Assembly (NCBI RefSeq): GCF_012489685.1
Contig: NC_080042.1
Location: forward strand, 76,885,093-76,949,092
Length of the DNA: 64,000 nt
Origin: Lotus japonicus
Taxonomy: Eukaryota > Streptophyta > Magnoliopsida > Fabales > Fabaceae
Direction: 5' to 3'
Program-made: the position numbers and the translations under genes
The notes under the pieces: generated by a model
What the model was told of the DNA's origin: nothing
Seen by the model: only the letters and a program-made list of their open reading frames with translations
Databases searched by the model: none
Shown here: positions 54,061 to 64,000 of the stretch, in pieces
Position numbering within the stretch: position 1 is the stretch's first letter
Layout of the letters: every line of letters starts with the position of its first letter

Positions 54061-57000
54061 TCATTTTCGATGCCCTGATGATGCTATGAGTACAGCAACA
54101 GCTGCAATAAACATAAGCAACATGCTACCAAGCAGTATGTATGTCTTCCTTGATGATTTGCGGTACTCTCCAAACAAAACAACACCCCAAAATGTCGTCA
54201 CAAGTGGTAGTGCCTGTACAAACAACACTCCTTCAGTTACTGAGATCTGAGAATTGATGATTTAAGCAACAAACACACTTCAAATACTATTAGCATTTTG
54301 GATCAGCTTATGTTTCCTCATAATCAATTTTGGTACCTAGAAACTACTAGCGTAAGTTTTCTCTTATAGTAATTGATTTTGACTTTAGAATTAATTATAA
54401 TAATGCGTGTTTGGAATAGTTTTAAATTGGTATATCAAAGAATTTCTAGGTAAAGTTCTTTCTAGGCATGAAAAAAAAGTGAAGTAAAAACTCACTTGAA
54501 CAGCATCTGCTGCTGCATATCCTGCAGCTTGACCTCCCATAAATTGAAGGCCATTTCCAAACCCACAAAGGAGACCAGCCAAAAGAGCCCAACCTCTGCC
54601 ATTCCAGTCTCTCAAATAAGCCTTCAGTGATGACTTAGGTAAGTTAAAGAGAGGTTGGTAGAGGAAGGTGATGTTTAGAATGATGGCAACAACAAAACAA
54701 GAGACCGAAAAGTAAAAGAAGGCAGTGTAAACACTCAAATGGGGAACCCCTTTCTTTAAAGTGTGCCACTGGTCATTTGTTGCCAAATTGAATGCTGGTG
54801 AGAATAAGGAGAAGCAAATTCCAGAAAAGAAAGTTATAGCCAATCCCACCAAAGTACCCTTCCCAAATACCTGCAAAAGATTTAATACAAGAGTACTATC
54901 ATATTTATCATTCTTAATTATTTAAAGAGGAAATTACACATTTGCACTGACCTTCATAAGGTTTTTATTATTGCACTAACCTTGCATCTATTTTGCAAAA
55001 TGCATAAACTTCCCCTCCTTAATAACAATTTCGAATAATAGAGGGATATTCAGTGCTATATTGATAAACCTTAGAGGATATATGAATGAAATAATGATAA
55101 ATCTTAGAAGAAGAGTGTAAAGGTGGTTAGTGTCTCGTTAAATCTCAGGGGAAATCGGCCCAATTTATCCTTATATAAATGCTACACAATAAGGAGAAAA
55201 TGTTTGTGAATACTGGAGTCATAGTTCCATAAAGCATAACCACCTACCTTAATGGATCTTCTTTTCTCAAGCTCTATAAGAAAAACTGCAGTTCCTGCTT
55301 TGGCCTTGTATGCAGAATCATTTCCTTTCTCTGGATCTTTTGAATCAACTATGCCACAGAGGAGAGTAAAAAGATCAGCATTTAGCAAGTGAAATAATCC
55401 CACAAAAACAGGTAATCGAATATTGTTACCTTCACTTGTTCCTTTCAATGTGGATAAACAATTTCCCCTGGCAAAAGACAGCATTGGTTGTAAATTATGC
55501 TTTAGATTATCAAAGAAAACACACTAAAGTCATAGTCCAAAACAAAAACAGCACTTATCTAGAAACTATGATAACCATCCCTCCCAATGTTCAAAACCAT
55601 CTCAAATTAATGCTTCTTCCCCTAAAATAAGGGAAAACATTTTTCTTCTCAGTAGTACTGTAGTAGTGCAGAAACAAGTATAGCAATAGAAAGTCATCTC
55701 CACACAGTGAACATATTTGTAGTTTTACATCAATTGTCAGTCTGGTTCTGGATATGCTTACTAAGATATACAGAAAGAGCATTCCAAACTGCATGTTGTT
55801 TAATTTGTGGATGATATAGTTCCAATTGAAGAATCAAGGGAACTGAGTAAATATTTTTTGAAAGTGAACTGAGTAAATATAAACTTAAGATTTCGAGTAA
55901 GACTTTAGAATCTAAGGGTTTTAGACTAAGCAGAAGTAAGACAAAGTATATGTCGGAAAATAAAATATGGAAAAATAAAAATGAGATAATTCTATTATTT
56001 TTTACACACATGCTACATGAGTTGATCCTCTATTTATAATGAGTAATCCATAACAACTGTATAACTACTCAATTAAAATACTAAATAGACATAAAGCTAA
56101 TGATAAATTCCTAGTGGTTTCATAACAAAATATAATAGTCCTTAAACAATATATACTAATGCACCATAATGCATCATGCATAGTAACTCATGACATTTCA
56201 TTTTGTAACCATGAAATCTTTATTTCTAACAGTATATACAACACTTACTGAGCTGCCTCGTTTGAAAAAATTTCAAGCTTGGCCTTATTATCAGCAGTGT
56301 TAGATGAATGAACAGCAGATCCAAGACAAACAGCAATCAAAAAGCACCCAACTCCAGGGAAAAGAATCTCAGCTTTATTAATTTTGTCATCCAAAAAGTA
56401 ATTCAAGGTTGTTCCTGTTAATTACACAATCAGAACACAAGGAGCACTGCTATAACATTAAGCACCAGAGTACATATATAGCAAGCTATATAAATAATTA
56501 CAACTACTATTTAAGTACAAAATAAACCCAAAATCTAAGAGGGGTGTGATTGTGAGAGTAAGTTACCTATAACAACAGTTATGCTTGCAGCAACCACTGT
56601 TACTACTGATAATCCAACAAAAGGCCAAGCATATTGTGTAGACAGATTTCCGATGCTGAGGACCACCCCACCCGCCATGGCAAACAGAACAGAGGGGAAG
56701 TTATCCTGAATCAAATACCATTGGCACATTCATACAAAAGTCTGAACAGTAATAGTCAATATAGTATAAAGTTAAAAGGGTGACAAAAATATGCATGTAC
56801 TTCAGCTTGGCATTCAAGACACATTTCTTGTTTTCATTTTTCTTGACATTCATATTTTTATATTAAGTGCATGTTTGATTTTAAATTAGCACTACTACTT
56901 GGATTCATCTTTCCAAAAGTAACTATTTGTTGCTTCTATTGGATGTGGATCACACCTAGATACGGATTCAATTGGGTTTCCCAAACACACACTAGCAATG

Positions 57001-58854
57001 ATCAAACAATTTGTATATCAATTCTACTCCCTCAAAAACTACTAGGTGTAACTTCTCACAAAATCAATTCTATTTTTGAGATGAAAGTCTATCGTGTATC
57101 TCAACATGCACTAATATTACAAAACATCTCATTCGAACAATTTATTTTAAACAGATTTTAAAAAGTGTTTCCCAAAACTGTTTTTAAATACAAGAAAACT
57201 AAAACAGTGATCAAACAAGTCACTTAAGCCACTTATTGCCATGAGTGTAAGGATGAAGCCAAAGCAAACATGATGAAATTGTGACAAATATCACCATCTT
57301 ATTCAATGGCTTCTTGAAAACTCTTTTCTATTAATTTATTTCTCTCAATTCAAAATTTGAAATAAATGATTCATTTATTTTATTCTGAATTTTTAAAAAT
57401 TTAAAATAAATCAATTCATTTATTTTATTTTTAAAATTTGAAATAAAACCATTCATTTATTTTATTTGTTTTTGAATATTTTAAACTAATAGTTGTCGGT
57501 TTCAAAATGGTCCCATACGTTATACTGCTGAGTGCTGACTTACGTATAAATTATAAAATTATTTCTTTGCTGTCACATTGTTGTGCTTTTCGAGGATATT
57601 TATTTTCAAGTCGTATAAAACAACTATTAATATGTTTGTATTGGTCTTTGCATTTAACTATAACAAAATTTAACGTCAAAAAAAAAAACTATAACAAAAC
57701 TCGGTTTCAAAAATAAAAACAAACTATAGAAAAACTCAATACAATAAAAGGATAAACTAAAAAAGAATTCAACACAATGAATTCATTTATGCTCTGTTTG
57801 GTTGGGTGTAATATGAGAGGAAGGAAGTTGGTAGGAAGGATTATGAGTGGAAAATAGCTTTTTTATGTGTTTGGATGGGACTGGAAAATGAATGGGTGGG
57901 AAAATGAGTGGTGTACAGTACCAAAATAGTTTTCCGTCCGGATTAGCCAAGAAAACAAGCCAAGGCAAATTGCTTTGGTACTCGTGAAAAGTACCTCACA
58001 TGAGTACAATTCATATAAAGGTATTAATATATAATTATATATTATATAAACAAATGGGTACAACAGTAATTATATAAATACTATCACCACTTTTCCTTTC
58101 ATTTTCTCTTCTTTTTCAATCAATCCAAACAACTTAAGAATCACTTCATTTTCCCTTTATATTTCTCTCTTTTATATTCCTTCCTCTTATATTCCTTCCA
58201 CTCATTTTCACCCATCTATCCAAACAGAGCATTAGATATGTTTTAAGTGGAATTCAAAAGAAAATGTTTAAGTGATAGACTCTATTAAGTTTTGGTGTGT
58301 GTTTTGTCATACCAAGACGAACAATGACTTTTCATTACTGATTTTTCTTCATTGTGTTTGTTTTAAAGGTAGAAGAAGCATTAACAATTGCAGTGACGTC
58401 TCAACACACAAAACTAAATGTACGGATAAAAGGTTTTCTTATTTAATTTGTGTTCGTTTTAAAAGTGGAAGAAAAAATTAGTAGTTTCTAAAATCGCTCA
58501 TGCAACTAAAAATGTCATGAAAAATGAGGGATCTTGGCTCTAGATATTCAAGAATGAGTCTCACTTAATTAAGTTCATGATGGTGCCTTAGTTTTAGATA
58601 GAAAACACAGGATATGATATATCTACCTGAGAAATCTGAGATAAGAAGTTAGGCTCATCAGTGCCAATCTGACCAAAGGTGAAAGCAATGAGAACAGCAG
58701 CTAAGAGATTGGTAATTGAGTAATCAAGATAAGTATGCTGAGGAAGACGACCTCGCCTTTCTAACAGAGTCAAAACTGCAGGCCATGTCCCCAAGAACAA
58801 AAGAGCCAAGAGCATGCATCCAATTGCGCCTCCCTTGCTCTCCACCATATACAT
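54061..58854 (-). CDS. UPS: Ureide permease, copy 1
   Basis: Seven exons join in phase: 58627-58854, 56567-56705, 56249-56414, 55430-55467, 55248-55348, 54496-54870 and 54061-54213, giving 399 residues, the usual size. Multiple membrane helices are evident, starting with GAIGCMLLALLFLGTWPAVL. Family signatures are RGRLPQHTYLDYSITNLLAA, GVGCFLIAVCLGSAVH, ATNDQWHTLKKGVPHLSVY, GFGNGLQFMGGQAAGYAAAD and LVTTFWGVVLFGEYRKSSRK. A charged loop (DSKDPEKGNDSAYKAK, then ELEKRRS) separates the two halves. Ureide permeases move allantoin, other oxo-purine breakdown products and uracil across membranes; in tropical legumes they export nodule ureides. The start is the first ATG in frame (MYMVESKGG); the codon two before it is TTG. 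Intron 1 is 1.9 kb and holds a Tourist MITE. Confidence 0.95.
57790..58231. mobile_element. Tourist-like MITE, 442 bp, in permease intron 1
   Basis: The ends are TGCTCTGTTTGG and CCAAACAGAGCA, flanked on each side by TTA (57787-57789 and 58232-58234), the PIF/Harbinger-type target duplication. Subterminal blocks such as GGAAGGAAG and its inverse also pair. No transposase. Confidence 0.88.
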
Positions 58855-60515
58855 TTTCAACTATCTCACTACTACAAGACATGTAGTGTAAGGATATTCA
58901 ACCAAAGATTAATTTATAACATACCACACTAGTCCAAAAGTGAGGTCATATGCTCTCACAAATTGACTATTGCATTTAATTGACGGGATTCCTGAAGTTA
59001 ATTATGGTTTCGCTCATATCATTAATCACATACTCTTATTTTATTAGAAAAATTATACTAAACTCTTTTAAAATTTATCAATATTGTACTAACCTCTTAT
59101 AAAATTTGTTATTAGAACACTTATCAGTTATCACTCATCTATTATTCAAAATGATAAAGATAAATGAAGGAGGGGAGCTGAGTGCATTTCATAAAATAGA
59201 AAGAGGAGATGAGTGCTATAATAATAAATCTCATGAGTGCAATTTTTCTTTAATTAATTTAATTTTATTCAACAATTAATTAATGATTTAATTAATTAGA
59301 GTTGTTTAATTTAGGGTTGTAATGTTATGCAATCATTAAGAAAGAGAATCATGTTTTTTTTATAAGCAAGAAAGAGAATCATGTATAACCGGTGGAAGAA
59401 AAATCCTAGCAATAATATATCTCTCCTTTTGGCTATGCCAATTAGAATTTATGACTGTATTGTTCCATTTTGTGTGGTTGCTTTCATGTTTGATGCTTAT
59501 AGCTCCTGCATCTAAGGAGAAGTTCAGTTTGTTTTTGGGCTTCTAAGTTCTAACCTTGGTTATAATAAAAAAAATCTCACTTTAACCATTTATTTTAAAT
59601 ACTTTTTCATTCGTTATTTGAAATTCACTAAAAAAATATATATCTCATTTCTAATTTATTAATTAGAATCCACATAAATTTCAATTAATATACTAAAAAT
59701 AGTGTTCGTTAATCTTCAATCAATCATTGAGCATTGAACTTCATTTGTGGAATATTGAAATGAAAAGTATTGGGTTGCACAGTTGACATTGCAAGCAGAA
59801 CCAAAAGAGTTGGAATCCGATGTCAAGATTCCAGTTGTTGCCTCGAATTTAATTCTATTCTATCAACAACACTATATTGCAAGTTTCTACTTTTACTGTG
59901 CTGCACTGTTTCTAAAAAAATTACTACGTTTCAGCACAAATGCTTAAGTGGGCTGTCACAAGTCATTGCAGCCATTCTTTCCACATAGAGCCCTACAGTC
60001 TACTAGATCTTCATAATCAATTGTCTCATGATTAGCAATATTTTATGGGATCTAGCCTTCATTTCATAGCTGTTGGCGCCTGTTGCTATCAGATTTTGCA
60101 TCATTTCACCCCAAATATGAGGGATATTAAATACTATATAAAGAATAATTAATTAATAACAGTTTTATTAACAATACAAACAAATTACTATATAAAGAAT
60201 AAAGATACTTGAAATGAAATGGAATAAGACGGCTAATGTGCTGTTCTTGCCGCCATCAATCATGCTATTGATGGTGATGATCGGTGGTACAATGTGCGTA
60301 CACAGCTTGGAAATAGAGGTTTTGATATTTTGGTGAACAACTAATTATTAGGTAAGAATCTCATAAATGATTTTATATTTATTTCTAGTATGTTATCTTA
60401 AATACACTTATTGATTTTTTTTTCTTAGATCCCTAATTTGTGAGAATTTATTTGAGTTTGTCTTATATTTTTAATATATATATTTTTTTACACAGGCAAT
60501 GCATACTTTAATGAT
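58855..60515. other. Permease copy 1 promoter and spacer
   Basis: 5' flank of permease copy 1 and AT-rich spacer. A fragment near 60230-60345 can be read as DRWYNVRTQLGNRGFDIL and may be an old coding remnant of unknown origin. No intact gene seen. Confidence 0.4.
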
Positions 60516-60525
60516 TTCACAATTT

Positions 60526-60645
60526 TTGTTATTTGGTACATTGAAAAGACAAATTGCACTTGTCAGGAATCGATCATTAACCTCCCTACCCAACTCATAT
60601 GTCTTCAGCTCCTATCATTTGAACTATCATATGGGGACATGAGAA
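60526..60645 (-). mobile_element. tRNA-derived SINE, second copy
   Basis: Aligns with the SINE at 23886-24003. Shared parts are the minus-strand 3' end GTACATTGAAAAGACAAATTGC-like block on the plus strand, a CGATCATT box-B-like region and an ATTTGAACTATC segment complementary to a degenerate A box. A likely 10-bp duplication TTCACAATTT flanks it (60516-60525 and 60646-60655). It is more decayed than the first copy. Confidence 0.7.
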
Positions 60646-60655
60646 TTCACAATTT

Positions 60656-61711
60656 GCGCATGATAAGCTCTATTCCTTCATATGATAAAAAAAGTTTTAT
60701 TCCCTTAGAAACTTGTTTCTATTTCTTTAATCAATTTCCAATCATTCATATTTTTTATTTTCTTGCAGAATGATGTGGCGTGTTACTGATTATATTATAT
60801 TTGATGACAAAGTCCCTTTTTGATCCAATTGGCTCTTCAATCCGTGTCTCATTTCAAATAATAGAAGGAATGTATATCTCAAGGTATAGAATATTAGCCT
60901 CTTTGATCATAGTGCTTAGCAGATTCTTTAAAGAGATTGGTCTGCAAACATGATCAATGCTTTAGACTGTTCCTAACTCAATGCAATGGGTTATATTTAG
61001 CAAAGATAGTTTCAAATCTCACTTAATTATGCCTTTGACTCACCCCAAATGCTTATTTTTGGTACATCCCCAAATGCAAATCAAGCCAAATGTTATAACA
61101 AGCCTAACTTTCCTAATCATTTTGTTTCAAATTTTGTTGTTTTTCTTAACTGTTCATGATTACTGCAGAACATACCAGTACCTATTGCCAAGCATTTGCT
61201 TCCGTTCTTCAATGGAATTGTTGTTTTCAGAGGTCCCCTTTTGGCATAGATGTGACTTGCAAAATTCTTATCTTACTTGATAGTTCCCTAATGGGGATCA
61301 TCAACTCACTATTTTAACCATCAATCCCTTCAGTGATTAACAAAACAAGTTGCATGGTGTTAGATTGACTAATGAAACCAACCTCATTCCTAGATTCATT
61401 AGATGATACAAAACTTCCAAATTAATGTACAAATAATTATGTCACAAATATCTGACCTCCAAACATACATAACGATCTATAAGTTTTAAACTGTATTCCT
61501 ACTTCACTTTCTTGGCTTACGCCTCTAAATAGTTTGTTTGAAAATACTTATATATCCCTTTTCAGTGTACAATCATTTGAAGTTGAAACTAACATCTGTG
61601 TGCATATTTTGCATCTCTAACAATGACCATATGCGTTTATCCATTGAGCTCTGAAACCAAACATTTCAACACTTTTCAATCTTTATGAACATTTTCCGTT
61701 CATTGATGTGA
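60656..61711. other. Spacer between permease copies
   Basis: AT-rich. The last 150 bp (from about 61565) match the 3' flank of permease copy 1 (53930-54060; TGTACAATC, ATGATCATATGCG-type blocks), so the tandem duplication extends beyond the stop codon. No gene seen. Confidence 0.6.
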
Positions 61712-64000
61712 TCATTTTCGATGCCCCGACGATGCCATGAGTATAGCAACCGCTGCAATAAACATAAGCAACATGCTCCCTAGCAGCATGTATGTCCTCT
61801 TTGATGATTTGCGGTACTCTCCAAATAAAACGACACCCCAAAATGTGCTTACAAGTGGTAGTGCCTGTACAAACAACACTCCTGATCAGTTACCGTGAAT
61901 TCATGATTTAAGGAACAAACATACTTCAAATACTATTAGAATGTTTGGATCAACTTTTGTTTTCTCTGAATCAATTCTATCACCTAAAAGATTCTCAAAG
62001 AAGCTTATTCTCATTTATTGTTTTTGGTTTTAAAACCAGTTGTAGAAGAATTTACAAACATGCACTATGAGTCTATTGGATACAGACCAAAGAACACTTA
62101 TTAGAGCTTATTCAGTGTTCTTTCTACCAGATAAGCTCCAATAAGTGCTCTTAAATTTCTTGGTAATGTTCTTTATAGGCATGAAAAGAAAGTGAAATAA
62201 AAACTCACTTGAACAGCATCTGCTGCAGCATATCCTGCAGCTTGACCTCCCATAAATTGAAGGCCATTCCCGAACCCACAAAGGAGACCAGCCAAAAGAG
62301 CCCAACCTCTTCCATTCCAGTCTCTCAAATAAGCCTTCAGTGATGACTTGGGCAAGTTCAAGACAGGGTGGTAGAGGAAGGTGATGTTTAGAATGATGGC
62401 AACAACAAAACAAGAGACTGAAAAGTAAAAGAAGGCAGTGTAAACACTCAAATGGGGAACCCCTTTCTTTAAAGTGTGCCACTGGTCATTTGTTGCTAAA
62501 TTGAATGCTGGTGAGAATAGGGAAAAGCAAAATCCAGCAAAGAAAGTTATAGCTAATCCCATCAAAGTGCTCTTCCCAAACACCTGCAAAAGATTTAATC
62601 CAAGAGTACTTCCATATACATCAAACATTCTTCATTGTCTAAGAGCCCTTTTGGATGCGGAGCAAAGATCACTTTTTGTATCTTATTTAGTGCATGTTTT
62701 AGTAGAGAAGCTCCAATAAGTGTTCTATGATCCGTATCCAAACGGGCTCTAAATGCTACACGATAAAGTGAAAAGGTTTGTGAAAACTGTAGTCATAATT
62801 CCATAAGGCATAACCACCTGCCTTAATGGATCTTCTTTTCTCAAGCTCTATAAGAAAAACTGCAGTTCCTTTTTTGGCCTTGTATGCAGAATCATTTCCC
62901 TTCTCTGGATCCTTTGAATCAGCTATTAACAAAGGAGAGGGAAAAGGCCAGCATTTAGCAAGGAAAACAATCCCACAAAATAGGTAATTAGATATTGTTA
63001 CCTTCACTTGTTTCTTTCAATGTGGATAAATTAATTCCCCTGGCAAAAGAACAAAATATGGTGGTAAATAATGCTTTAGATTATCCAAGAGAACACACTA
63101 AAATCATAGTTCTTAACAAATAGCAGTGATAAAAAACTATGATAACCATCCCATCCAGAGTTCAAAACCAACTCAAATTATTGCTTCTTCCCCTAAAATA
63201 AGGTAATCAATTTTTCTTCTCTGTAGTAGTGCAGAAAAAAGTATAGCAATTGAAAGTCGTCTCTACACAGTGAACAGCTTTAGTTATCTTTACAAATTAT
63301 GTTTTAGACATTGGAGAAAAAATGCTCCTAACACTGGTTGAGTTAATTGTGACTGTGTTACTTCTTACAATCTATTATGATAATATGAGTCTATTTGGAG
63401 ACAAAAGAGCATTCATTGAAACTAATCAGTGATTTTTCTACTAGATAAGCTCCAATAAGCTTTCTTTAGTTCGTATCCGAATGGGGTCTATATATTATAA
63501 TTTAAGCATGATAGTCATGACTAAGTTCCCAGGACAGCTTAACTTCATCCTATAGAAAGCATGACCTTTTTTTTTTGTTTAAATTTTTGGAGGCAGAGAA
63601 GCAGAAATTAGCTGAGAATATCAACAGTAGTCAATGATCATATCCTGAAATAACTCAAAACAAAACAACACTTACTGAGCTGCATCTTTGTAGTCGTTTG
63701 AAAAATTTTCGAGCTTGGCCTTATTATCAGCAGTATTAGATGAATGAACAGCAGATCCAAGACAAACAGCAATCAAAAAGCATCCAACTCCAGGGAAAAG
63801 AATCTCAGCTTTATTAATTTTGTCATCCAAAAAGTAATTCAAGGTTGTTCCTGTTAAACAATCAGAACAGAAAAGTGCTATAATGTTCAACACCAGAGGA
63901 ACATAGCAACTAGCAAGCTATAATGGCAACTTCTATTTATTAAGTATAAAACCAAAAATCTAAGAAACTCATGAGAGTAGGATACCTATAACAACAGTTA
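61712..64000 (-). CDS. UPS: Ureide permease, copy 2 (partial, runs off the window)
   Basis: Exons 63986-64000 (partial), 63676-63850, 63002-63039, 62822-62922, 62209-62583 and 61712-61864 correspond one-to-one to exons 2-7 of copy 1 with the same phases. Exon 6 has the same length (375 nt), and its translation is nearly identical (ITFFAGFCFSLFSPAFN against ITFFSGICFSLFSPAFN). Exon 3 is 9 bp longer: the end reads NDYKDAAQ instead of NEAAQ. The donor after the RRSIK exon is GC (AAG|GCAGGT) where copy 1 has GT. Pro- and Gly-rich permease motifs are kept and no stop or frameshift is seen, so it looks functional. The 5' exons lie outside the window. Confidence 0.93.
62069..62150. mobile_element. 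Truncated copy of a small intronic MITE
   Basis: Begins GAGTCTATTGGATACAGAC and shares GATAAGCTCCAATAAGTGCT with the copies at 62643 and 63387. The right terminus is missing. It lies in the last intron of permease copy 2. Confidence 0.6.
62643..62749. mobile_element. PIF/Harbinger-type MITE, 107 bp
   Basis: Ends GAGCCCTTTTGGATGCGG and CCGTATCCAAACGGGCTC are inverted repeats; TAA flanks both sides (62640-62642 and 62750-62752). It lies in the intron of permease copy 2 that starts with the GC donor. Confidence 0.82.
63387..63488. mobile_element. Third copy of the small intronic MITE
   Basis: Ends GAGTCTATTTGGAGAC and GTATCCGAATGGGGTC are inverted repeats, with TAT on both sides (63384-63386 and 63489-63491). 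The core GATAAGCTCCAATAAGC is shared with the other two copies. It lies in the intron between exons 3 and 4 of copy 2. Confidence 0.7.

Noticed and set aside
60230..60345. Short reading DRWYNVRTQLGNRGFDIL as a gene
   Set aside because: Too short, with no start or splice signals; at most an old remnant of unknown origin.

Overview
The window is plant nuclear DNA and almost certainly comes from a legume (Fabaceae). It is AT-rich, its genes have GT-AG introns, and the spaces between genes are packed with short non-autonomous transposons (Tourist, Stowaway, Mutator-like and hAT-like MITEs, a Helitron end, tRNA-derived SINEs, LINE debris). Two tandem ureide permease genes and the MITE types fit a legume. 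The species cannot be read from the sequence; Lotus-like is only an impression.

Layout. Positions 1-13600 hold no intact gene that I can support. This part carries a Tourist-like MITE, a Stowaway-type MITE, a large foldback element containing seven 24-nt semi-palindromic units, a LINE tail, CACTA-like subterminal repeats, and a zone (6.8-13.2 kb) with broken gene fragments: a signal peptidase complex subunit 3 pseudogene, an ARF7/19-like fragment and an unidentified antisense fragment. Helitron-type end sequences bracket that zone.

From 14 kb the window is gene-rich. In order: an AFP/NINJA-family repressor (+, 14352-18223) with three G-box/ABRE motifs and an upstream ORF; a gene for a Ser-rich protein with an extremely Cys-rich tail (-, 19870-22763); an MRS2-5-like magnesium transporter (+, 26845-29988); a purple acid phosphatase of the PAP27/PAP1 type (-, 30141-34265), convergent with it; a LINE relic; a mitochondrial-type PPR gene (-, 37807-39783); a tRNA-Asn(GUU) gene (39967-40040); a RUS3-like DUF647 gene (+, 40172-45566) head-to-head with the PPR gene; an F-box/DUF295 gene (-, 46970-48473); a chloroplast-type PPR gene resembling At5g50280/EMB1006 (-, 49730-53117); and two tandem ureide permease genes (-, 54061-58854 and 61712 to beyond the window end).

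The genes do not form an operon or cluster with one shared role; this is ordinary euchromatin. The real local relationships are the bidirectional PPR/tRNA/RUS3 promoter of under 400 bp, the convergent MRS2/PAP pair with 152 bp between stop codons, and the tandem permease duplication, whose second copy has acquired a GC splice donor and three copies of one MITE family in its introns. Exon boundaries were worked out by hand from splice signals, reading phase and family similarity; they have not been checked against transcripts.
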